Shown here: in pieces, positions 57,192 through 64,000 of the stretch
Position numbering within the stretch: the first letter of the stretch is position 1
How the letters are laid out: each line of letters starts with the position of its first letter
Source of the DNA: Lysobacter gummosus
GTDB lineage: Bacteria; Pseudomonadota; Gammaproteobacteria; Xanthomonadales; Xanthomonadaceae
Reading direction: 5' to 3'
Assembly: GCF_001442805.1 (NCBI RefSeq)
Contig: NZ_CP011131.1
Location: 372,001 to 436,000, forward strand
Length of the DNA stretch: 64,000 nucleotides
Translations under genes and position numbers: made by a program
The notes under the pieces: model-generated
What the model saw: the letters and a program-made list of their open reading frames with translations, nothing else
What the model was told of the DNA's origin: nothing
The model's database searches: none

Positions 57192-59468
57192 TCAGAACTT
57201 GAAGGTGTGGCTGATCGAGACGGTGCGTCCGCGTCCGGCCCAGTAGTTCTGGAATCCGCCCGGCGGCTGCGACCAGCTCAGGATGTATTGCTTGTCGAAC
57301 AGGTTCTCGATGCCGAGCGAGAACTTGCCGTAACGCTCGGTCTCGTAGTTCATGCCCAGGTCGAACAAGGTGTAGCCGTGGGTGCTTTCGTTGAAGCTGA
57401 AGCTGCGGTTGTCGAAGCCGCGCACGTCGCCGCCGGACAGGTTGCGCGAGAACAGCGTGGTCGCGCCCAGGCTGATGTCGCCGCGCGGGATGAAGTTCCA
57501 GGTCAGGGTCCAGGCGAACTTGTCCGGGTTGATGTCGAGCACGCCCATCGGCTTGTTCATGCCGCCGGCGCCGTAGCGTCCGGCCGCGTCGGCGGCCCAG
57601 AACGAGGTCTTGCCGCGGGTGTGCGAATACACCGCGCTGATGCGCCAGTCTTCGTTGAAGCGCCAGTCGGCCGACAGTTCGTAGCCCTTGATGCGCACCG
57701 GCGCGCGCAGCAGCACGAAATCGTTCGTGGCCGGATCGATCGCCAGCGACTGGCCGTAGTCGGACTTTGAATCGTAGTGCGAGGCGCTCAGCGAGCCGCG
57801 CTCGCCGCGCCAGTTGAAGCCGAACTCGGTGTTCTTAACGACGATGGCGTTGAGGTCCAGCAGATCCTCGACGCTGATCGGCGGATCGTTCGGGCAACCG
57901 TTGGTTTGAATGGTGCCGCCATCGCCGGAACATTGGATGTTGCGTAGCGGAATGCCGACGTTGGCCAGGGTGAAGCCCTCGCCGTAGGAGCCGAACACCG
58001 ACCACTTGTCGTCGATGCGCCAGACCGCGCCGAAGTTGGTCAGGTTTTCCTGGTAGTCGAGCGAGCCGCCGCCGACGTTGCGGCGGTCGCGATACCAGGT
58101 GGTGGTGTAGCTGTCCACCTGCAGTTCGCCGTCTTCGCGGCGGATGCCGCCGGACAGCGTCACCGGGCCGATGTCCCAGGACAGCTGCATCCACGGTGCG
58201 CGGCTGCTGTATTCCATCGGCGGCACCCACAGGCGGTCGGTCAGCGCCAGGCGTTGCTGCGCGGTGTCCTTGACCAGATCCAGGCCGACCCGCAGTTCCA
58301 GGCCGCTGACCGAGAACAGCGACGGCCGCGTCCACGAGGTGCGCAGGCCTTTCTTGTTGGTGACGATCTCGGACTGATCGTAAAGCGTGTTGACCGGCGC
58401 GATCAGCGGGTCCTGCCGGTCGATGGTGTTCTCCGGCAGGTAGCGCATTTCCTGATCGGCCTTGTAGCCGTTGACGGTCAGCGTGCCGCCGAAGAAATCC
58501 GAGTGGATGTAGCTGAGCTGGTACTGCTTGAAATCGTTGATCGCGGCCTTCGAGCCGAAGACGCTGCCGCGCTCGGAGGTATTGGTGCGGGTTTCGCCGC
58601 ACAGCGCGCGCTCATCGGGGCGACAGCCCAGCACCTGGATGTAGTTGGCCTTGCCTTCGATGTTGAAGTGGCTGACCGAGCCTTCGATGCGCTGCACGCC
58701 GTCTTCGCCGAAGTTGTACCCGGCCTTGATGAACAGGTTGCGCGATTCGGTGTCGGCCAGCGAGCCGCTGGTGTTCATGCCGATGCGGCGGCCGTCGCCG
58801 TCGTAGGTGATGCCGCGGTCCAGGAACGAGGCCGAGGCGATCATGTCGAAATTGCCGGCCTTGCGCGCGAAGGTCGCGCCGAGCTTCCAGCCGGCGCTGT
58901 CGTCCTTGAACTGGGTGGTATAGCGCGAGGTGATGGTGAACTCGTTGCCTTCCTTGGTCGGCGCCGCGGACAGGTAGTTGATGATGCCGCCGGCCGCGCC
59001 GATGCCTTCGGAGGCCGACGGACCGTTGATGACTTCGATCCGGCCGACGATGCCCATGTCGGTGAAGGTGCCGTTGCGGGTGCCTTCGCGCAGCGGCGAG
59101 CCCTGCGGCACGCCGTCGAACAAACGCAGCGCGACGCGGCCGCGCAGGTTTTCGCCGGTGTTGCTCATCGCCTGCGAGGATTCGGCGTAGCCGGGCACCG
59201 AGCGCGCCAGCACCGCGGTCGCGTCTTCGGTCAGCACCAGCGAGCGCGCCAGTTCGGCCTTGGATACCAGAGTGATGGCGCCGGGAATCTTGTCGACCGC
59301 CTTGGGGCTGCGCGTGCCGGTGACCACGACGTTGTCGAGATTGACGGCCTGCGTGTCTTGCTTTTGCCCGTCCTGCGCGGGGACGGCGGCGTCCTGCGCT
59401 TGCGCGGCGCCGGCAAAGGTGGAAAGCAGCAAGATGCTGCTGATCGCGGCGGAAAGTGGCTTGACCAT
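57192..59468 (-). CDS. TonB-dependent receptor
   Basis: 758 residues from MVKPLSAAISSILLLSTFAG, the ATG that opens a signal peptide (cleavage AQAQD); the frame runs back to 59651 without function. The plug begins AVNLDNVVVTGTRSPKAVDK and includes RVALRLFDGVPQGSPLREGT and IEVINGPSASEGIGAAGGII. The barrel has conserved Tyr/Phe strands and ends RTVSISHTFKF, with a terminal Phe. Two Cys pairs (GCRPDERALCGE; CSGDGGTIQTNGCP) suggest disulfides in surface loops. It is similar to receptors for siderophores or for carbohydrates; the nearby sugar genes favour the latter, but the plug resembles siderophore receptors, so the ligand is open. Confidence 0.9.
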   Translation of the reverse strand: MVKPLSAAISSILLLSTFAGAAQAQDAAVPAQDGQKQDTQAVNLDNVVVTGTRSPKAVDKIPGAITLVSKAELARSLVLTEDATAVLARSVPGYAESSQAMSNTGENLRGRVALRLFDGVPQGSPLREGTRNGTFTDMGIVGRIEVINGPSASEGIGAAGGIINYLSAAPTKEGNEFTITSRYTTQFKDDSAGWKLGATFARKAGNFDMIASASFLDRGITYDGDGRRIGMNTSGSLADTESRNLFIKAGYNFGEDGVQRIEGSVSHFNIEGKANYIQVLGCRPDERALCGETRTNTSERGSVFGSKAAINDFKQYQLSYIHSDFFGGTLTVNGYKADQEMRYLPENTIDRQDPLIAPVNTLYDQSEIVTNKKGLRTSWTRPSLFSVSGLELRVGLDLVKDTAQQRLALTDRLWVPPMEYSSRAPWMQLSWDIGPVTLSGGIRREDGELQVDSYTTTWYRDRRNVGGGSLDYQENLTNFGAVWRIDDKWSVFGSYGEGFTLANVGIPLRNIQCSGDGGTIQTNGCPNDPPISVEDLLDLNAIVVKNTEFGFNWRGERGSLSASHYDSKSDYGQSLAIDPATNDFVLLRAPVRIKGYELSADWRFNEDWRISAVYSHTRGKTSFWAADAAGRYGAGGMNKPMGVLDINPDKFAWTLTWNFIPRGDISLGATTLFSRNLSGGDVRGFDNRSFSFNESTHGYTLFDLGMNYETERYGKFSLGIENLFDKQYILSWSQPPGGFQNYWAGRGRTVSISHTFKF

Positions 59469-59664
59469 GTCTGTCTCGTTGAGTGCCGGTGATCGCGCGG
59501 GCATACCGTTGCGGCGCGTGCTCGGTGACGTGCGCGGACGCCGGCGCTGTCGCGGATCGCGACTTCCCTCTCGCACCGAGTGTCTTGAGCAGGTTCGACG
59601 CGAGCCTATGCGCTCCCCGTCACGGTTGGAACCGATGCGGGGTATGTTCACAGACTAGGTTTTG

Positions 59665-59679
59665 TTGGCTTAAGCCGAA
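59665..59679. promoter_or_regulatory. Palindrome GGCTTAAGCC, candidate LysR or other operator
   Basis: The perfect 10-bp palindrome GGCTTAAGCC (59667-59676) is flanked by partly matching bases. It lies in the 321-base gap between the TonB receptor start (59468) and the end of the LysR gene (59790). No other feature is seen in that gap. The position about 200 bases before the receptor start fits an activator site. Confidence 0.35.
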
Positions 59680-59789
59680 TGGATCGATAGAGAAAGTTTT
59701 GTCGCGGCGCAGCATTCGGCGACGCACGCGGTGGCCGCGCGGTGTGCGAGCGATGCTGGGATCGCGCCGCCGTCGCGGCGGCGCGCGGC

Positions 59790-60671
59790 TCAATGCGTCT
59801 GCGCCGCGACCACTTTGCGGCTTTCGCGCAGGAAGGCGGTGACCAGGCGCACGCGCACGCTCGATCGCGACCAGACGATGCCGATGCAACGTTTGGCCGA
59901 CGCGTCGGGCAGCGGAATGCGCGCGAGCTTCAATCCTTCCGGCCACGGCGGCGCCCAGTCGGGCACCAGCGACACGCCCAGGCCGCGGTCGACCATCACC
60001 GCGATGGCGTTGAGCGCGTTGAGTTCGAAGCGCTCGCGCGGAACGATATTGGCCTGGCGCAGGTATTCGTCGGCCTGACGGCCGCCCCAATGGTGACGGT
60101 CGTAGCGGATCAGCGGCTGGGCCGACAGCAGTTCGTGCGGATTGCGATCGGCCATGCTCAGCGGCGCCAGCACGATCAGCGGCTCTTCGCGCAGCAACTG
60201 CCACTCGCAGGTCTTGGGCAAGGGGAACGGCGCCTGCAGCACCACCGCGGCGTCGATGTCGCCCTTTTCCACCGAGTGGTAAAGATCGGCCGAATACCCA
60301 GGCTGGATGAACACGTTGATGCCCGGGAACGATTCGACCATGCGCGCGAGCACGTCGGGCAGCATGCCGGCCAATGCGGTCGGGCAGGCGCCCAGGCGCA
60401 GTTCGCCGGCGACTTCGCTTTCGTTGGCGACGCTGCGCAGGTCGGCGACATTGCGCAGCAGCTCGCGCGTGCGCGGCAGGATGCGCGCGCCTTCCTCGGT
60501 GACGCTGACGGTGCGGCCGACGCGGGCGATCAGCGGCGCGCCGATCTCGCGTTCGAGCGTGCGGATCTGCTGCGCCACCGCGGCCGGCGTGATGTTGAGC
60601 ACGCGCGCGGCCGCGGCCATCGAGCCTTGATCGACCACGGTCACGAAAGTATGTAGGAACTGGGTTTCCAC
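59790..60671 (-). CDS. LysR-family transcriptional regulator
   Basis: 293 residues. Helix-turn-helix METQFLHTFVTVVDQGSMAA, then AARVLNITPAAVAQQIRTLE and REIGAPLIARVGRTVSVTEE. The effector-binding domain follows (GELRLGACPTALAGMLPDVL, DRGLGVSLVPDWAPPWPEGL). It is divergent from the PhyH-type dioxygenase gene (185 bases between the starts) and lies just upstream of the TonB receptor on the same strand. It therefore probably controls one or both. The inducer is unknown. Confidence 0.92.
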   Translation of the reverse strand: METQFLHTFVTVVDQGSMAAAARVLNITPAAVAQQIRTLEREIGAPLIARVGRTVSVTEEGARILPRTRELLRNVADLRSVANESEVAGELRLGACPTALAGMLPDVLARMVESFPGINVFIQPGYSADLYHSVEKGDIDAAVVLQAPFPLPKTCEWQLLREEPLIVLAPLSMADRNPHELLSAQPLIRYDRHHWGGRQADEYLRQANIVPRERFELNALNAIAVMVDRGLGVSLVPDWAPPWPEGLKLARIPLPDASAKRCIGIVWSRSSVRVRLVTAFLRESRKVVAAQTH

Positions 60672-60856
60672 GGCGCCCCGCTGGTTGTTGTCGGCAGGCT
60701 ACCCGAGCGTGCGCACCGGCGCCATGTGCCGAGCGCCGGACGGCGTTTTCCCGGAGTCAAGCGGAGCCTGCGTGTGAATATAGTCCGCGCGCCTTGGCGC
60801 TCGGAACGCGGCGGCGAACAATCGGCGCGAACTTCGCCCGCCATCGGAACGCCGTC

Positions 60857-61672
60857 ATGCCGTATCCCGTCGCCAGCCCGGAACACATCGCCGCCTTCGC
60901 CGAACACGGTTATCTGGTGGTGCGGCAAGCGTTGCCGGCGGAGGAGCTGGACCGGATCGAAGCGCATTGCGATCTGCTGCTGGCCGACAAGGAGCGCCTG
61001 GCCAACGACTGGGCCTGGGATCGCAGCGAAAGCAAGGAGCAGCGCTCGTTCCGGATCGTGCAGTCCTCGCCGACCCTGGTCTGGCCGGACATCGCCGCGC
61101 AGCCGTACCGGGCGTGGCTGGCGAGTTTCGCCTCCGCGCTGATGTCGCGCGAGATGGCGTTCTGGTACGACCAGTTTCTCGGCAAGCCGCCGGGCAAGAG
61201 CGCGCCGACCTACTGGCATCAGGACGAAGGCTATTGGGGCGGCAATCTGTTCGATCGCGGCATCACCGGCTGGATTCCGCTGCAGGACGTGGACACCGTC
61301 AACGGCTGCATGCATTTCATCGACGGCGGCCATCGCGACGGCGTGCTGACTCATCGCCTGGTCGAAGGCGTGCAGAGCGATCTGCTGGTGTGCGAGGTGG
61401 GCGAGGGCCGCGCCGTGGCCTGTCCGATGGCGCGCGGCGATGTCGCCTTCCATCATTCCAAGACCCCGCACATGAGCAACGCCAACACCGGCCCGGCCTG
61501 GCGCAAGGCGGTGACCAATCATCTGCAGGCCGCCGGCACCGGCGGTTCCGGCGATCACTATCCGTGGCGGGTGAAGGTCAACCAGGCCACCGGCGAGCGC
61601 ACGGTACCGGGCGGATCGCACGATCCGGGGATGATGGGCGGTATGGGCGGTATGGGCGGTCCGCAGCGCTGA
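60857..61672 (+). CDS. Phytanoyl-CoA dioxygenase (PhyH) family protein
   Basis: 271 residues from MPYPVASPEHIAAFAEHGYL; the frame opens at 60794 but homology begins here. It is a non-heme Fe(II)/2-oxoglutarate enzyme. The metal ligands are His121 and Asp123 in YWHQDEGYWGG and the distal His205 in HHSKTPHMSNANTGPAWRKA, with the 2OG-binding Arg in that last segment. ITGWIPLQDVDTVNGCMHFI is typical of PhyH proteins. Bacterial members hydroxylate diverse small molecules such as ectoine, amino acids or sugars. The C-terminus is a Gly-Met run (GMMGGMGGMGG) from a 9-base tandem repeat. It lies opposite a LysR gene. Confidence 0.88.
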   Translation: MPYPVASPEHIAAFAEHGYLVVRQALPAEELDRIEAHCDLLLADKERLANDWAWDRSESKEQRSFRIVQSSPTLVWPDIAAQPYRAWLASFASALMSREMAFWYDQFLGKPPGKSAPTYWHQDEGYWGGNLFDRGITGWIPLQDVDTVNGCMHFIDGGHRDGVLTHRLVEGVQSDLLVCEVGEGRAVACPMARGDVAFHHSKTPHMSNANTGPAWRKAVTNHLQAAGTGGSGDHYPWRVKVNQATGERTVPGGSHDPGMMGGMGGMGGPQR

Positions 61673-61785
61673 TTGGATCCGCGCAGCGCGATCGCTGCGA
61701 TCGTTGAGCCGCGGCGCGCTTGCCGTAACACGCGTGCGGCGGCGCAAGCCATCGCATCCGCATGCACGACGACGGCGACGCGCTT

Positions 61786-64000
61786 TCAATCGCTGGCCCG
61801 GTCGCGATAGATGGTCAGGCCCTTCAAGGACTGCTGCGGCGCCGGGAAGAACAGGCTGGCGGCGTAGCCGATCACGATGCACAGCAGGATCGAGATCGCC
61901 AGGTAGTAGTACGGATGGACCATCTGCAAGGTCCAGATCACCAGGGTCAGGGCGATGCTGGCGGCGATGCCGATCGCCACGCCTTGCCAGTTGGCGCGGC
62001 GGGTGAACATGCCCAGGGTGTAGGCGCCGGCGAAACCGCCGCCGAGCAGGCCGGCCAATTCGATCGACAGATCGAACAGCGAATGTACATTGAACTTCGA
62101 CAGCAGCAGCGCGGTGGCGATGCCGATCAGACCCACCACCACGGTCATGATCTCGGCGAAGAACACGCTCTTCTTGGCGCTGCGGTCCTTGGCCAGCTTC
62201 TCGTAGAAATCCACCGAGATCAGCGTCGCCACCGAATTCATGATGCCGGACAAGGTCGCCATCGCCGCGGCGAAGATGCCGGCGATGATCAACCCGGTCA
62301 CGCCCACCGGCAGTTCGGCGGCGATGAACATCGGGAAGGTCGCGTCGATCGGCAGCAGCGGATTCATCCGCTCGGGATTGTTCTTGTAGTAGACGAACAG
62401 CGAAGTGCCGATGGTGTAGAAGATGATGCCGCCGGGAATGGTGATGGCGGCGAACGCCCAGATCGAGCGCCCGGCCTCCTTGTCGGACTTGGTGGACAAG
62501 GTGCGCTGCATCAGCACCTGATCCTTCGGGAAGGTCAGCACCACTTCGAACACCACCAGGAAGATGAAGCCCCACACGGTGGCCTTGGTCATGTCGAAGC
62601 TGAAGTCGAAGGTGTGCATCTTGCCCAGCGACATCGCCGTGGACCAATACTCGCCAAAGCCGCCGCGCAGGTGCCAGATCATGAAACCGATCGCGAACAG
62701 CGCGCCGCCCATCTTGACGATCACCTGCACGAAGTCGGTCCAGATCACCGCCTTCATGCCGCCCATCGCGGTGTAGACGATGGTGAAGCCGCCCATCAGG
62801 ATCACGCTCCAGAACACGCTGATGCCGGTGATGGTGGCGATGCCGAGCGCGGGCAGGAACAGGATCACGCTCATGCGGCTGCCGATCTGCACCACGATGC
62901 ACAAGGCGCTGGCGAGCATGCGGATCGCCGGATGGAAGCGCGTTTCCAGGTACGAGAACACCGACATCAGATCCAGCCGGCGCAGCAGCGGCACGATCCA
63001 CACCGCGACGAACATCAGCCCGAACACCGCGACGATGTTGTTGGCCAGGTACTGCCAGTTGGTTTCGAAGGCCTTGGCCGGGATGGCGATGAAACTGATC
63101 GAGCTGGTGTTGGCCGCGTACAGGCTCACGCCGGCGGCCCAGAACGGGATGCTGCGGCCGCCGACGAAGAAGCTGCTGGTCGAGCCGCGCTTCTCGCGCA
63201 GATAGAAGAACAGGCCGATGCCGATCATGCCGACTAGGTAGACCACGATCACCACCCAATCCAGCCAGTGCAATCGCAGCTTGCTCGACTGCACCTGGGC
63301 GGTGGCGAAGGCGGTATGGGCGCCGTCGGCGGAGGCCTGGGCCCAGACCAGTCCGTCGGGCCAGTGCGCGGTGGCGCCGGCGCCGGCGGGCAGCTCGGCG
63401 CCGGGCAGCGTCGCCCAGGAGCCGGTGATGGTCTGGTAGATCATCAGCTTGGCCGCGGCGTGGGCGAGGGCGGGATCGGCGACCGGATACAGCACGTGCG
63501 CCTGGCCGGTCGCACGGCCGGTTCCGGGCACGACCTGGCCCGGTACGCGGCCGGCGTCGGTCCAGGCTTTATCCGCCGACCAGCGCAGCATGCGGTCGGC
63601 GCCGCCGCGCGGATCGGCGACGATCAGGAACAAGGCGCGGGTCTGGGCGATCAGCGAACGCGGCGCGGCGCCGCCGGGCCAGGCGGGGAGCGAAGTCCAG
63701 GCGATACCGGCGTCGGCGCTGGGACGCTGGAACACATGCGCTTTGCCATCGGCGCCGATGCCGGCGATGTAGAGCGTGTCGTCGGACAAGGTCGCGCGCA
63801 GTTGCGACAGCGGCGTCGGCAGTGGCGGCAAGGGACGCAGTCGCGCGCCGCTGTCGTCGGCGTCGATGCGCGCGATCGCGACAGAGGCATCGGACGGCAG
63901 CAGATACGCGCGGGTGCCGTCGCCGACCACCGCGCCGGCCCACGGCGCCGCGCTCCATTGCAGCGGCAGCCAGGCGTGGCGATCGTTGTCCAGCCGCCAC
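61786..64000 (-). CDS. Sodium:solute symporter (SSS family) with N-terminal propeller domain, cut by the window edge
   Basis: 738 residues are visible, and the frame stays open at 64000. The first 220 visible residues are beta-propeller/Kelch-like (SQLRATLSDDTLYIAGIGAD, WSADKAWTDAGRVPGQVV). The symporter starts at LHWLDWVVIVVYLVGMIGIG and has about 13 helices. SSS motifs include SSFFVGGRSIPFWAAGVSLY (helix 1), GISVFWSVILMGGFTIVYTA, and the sodium-site region GIFAAAMATLSGIMNSVATL. Similar fusions accompany sialic-acid or uronate uptake in Bacteroidetes and xanthomonads, where the propeller resembles a mutarotase. Here the substrate is unknown, but a sugar acid suits the cluster. The symporter lies in the inner membrane. 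Confidence 0.88.
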   Translation of the reverse strand, partial: WRLDNDRHAWLPLQWSAAPWAGAVVGDGTRAYLLPSDASVAIARIDADDSGARLRPLPPLPTPLSQLRATLSDDTLYIAGIGADGKAHVFQRPSADAGIAWTSLPAWPGGAAPRSLIAQTRALFLIVADPRGGADRMLRWSADKAWTDAGRVPGQVVPGTGRATGQAHVLYPVADPALAHAAAKLMIYQTITGSWATLPGAELPAGAGATAHWPDGLVWAQASADGAHTAFATAQVQSSKLRLHWLDWVVIVVYLVGMIGIGLFFYLREKRGSTSSFFVGGRSIPFWAAGVSLYAANTSSISFIAIPAKAFETNWQYLANNIVAVFGLMFVAVWIVPLLRRLDLMSVFSYLETRFHPAIRMLASALCIVVQIGSRMSVILFLPALGIATITGISVFWSVILMGGFTIVYTAMGGMKAVIWTDFVQVIVKMGGALFAIGFMIWHLRGGFGEYWSTAMSLGKMHTFDFSFDMTKATVWGFIFLVVFEVVLTFPKDQVLMQRTLSTKSDKEAGRSIWAFAAITIPGGIIFYTIGTSLFVYYKNNPERMNPLLPIDATFPMFIAAELPVGVTGLIIAGIFAAAMATLSGIMNSVATLISVDFYEKLAKDRSAKKSVFFAEIMTVVVGLIGIATALLLSKFNVHSLFDLSIELAGLLGGGFAGAYTLGMFTRRANWQGVAIGIAASIALTLVIWTLQMVHPYYYLAISILLCIVIGYAASLFFPAPQQSLKGLTIYRDRASD

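Overview
The window looks like chromosome of a high-GC gammaproteobacterium of the Lysobacteraceae (Xanthomonadaceae), most plausibly a Lysobacter. This is inferred from a close match to the Xanthomonas OleA thiolase, an Ax21-family outer-membrane protein, many TonB-dependent receptors, a small protein with a VirD4-interacting (XVIPCD-like) tail, and repeat families typical of this group. I see no rRNA, tRNA, CRISPR array, prophage or insertion sequence.

Region by region. 0-4.9 kb: the start of a sulfatase, a secreted hypothetical protein, a protein resembling Xanthomonadales effector modules, a secreted CocE-type serine hydrolase and a small membrane protein. 5-8.3 kb: the heme-branch operon hemD-hemX-hemY on the minus strand. 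8.4-12.3 kb: a hotdog thioesterase, a lipoprotein, a membrane rhodanese, secB, gpsA and the XVIPCD-like protein. 12.4-15.2 kb: the Ax21-family protein, a 2OG-Fe(II) oxygenase and a peptidoglycan-binding/CHAP-like protein.

15.4-29.0 kb holds the most interesting locus: ten genes on one strand, mostly overlapping or nearly so, ending at a strong terminator. They encode a siderophore-type TonB receptor, an ABC ATPase, two DUF3526-type permeases, a second TonB receptor, a PduX-like GHMP kinase, a cysteine-synthase-fold PLP enzyme, an ATP-grasp ligase, a DUF364 protein (putative heavy-metal chelation family) and an MFS exporter. The simplest reading is a complete make-export-reimport system for a small amino-acid-derived metallophore. 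The kinase would activate a hydroxy-amino acid, the PLP enzyme would replace the phosphate, and the ATP-grasp enzyme would ligate the product. I recognise no characterised cluster with this gene content.

29.2-38.0 kb: a LysR/VOC divergent pair, a royal-jelly-family secreted protein, trmL, a two-domain M16 protease, a DUF4156 lipoprotein and oleA without oleBCD beside it. 38.3-48.7 kb: a second notable locus, DUF2170 - PspA/IM30 - YqiJ-like NfeD/OB-fold protein - flotillin (SPFH) - 1782-residue AAA+ ATPase - single-HKD phospholipase-D-like protein. It is probably an envelope-stress or membrane-remodelling system. 48.9-64 kb: a carbohydrate-uptake and catabolism region (SSS symporter with propeller domain, PhyH dioxygenase, LysR, TonB receptor, serine hydrolase, ribokinase, glycosidase-SUMF1 fusion, GH127-like enzyme, class III CoA-transferase).

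Three dispersed palindromic repeat families run through the window. Some copies lie inside genes: they pad the serine hydrolase in frame and supply the C-terminus and stop codon of the ribokinase.
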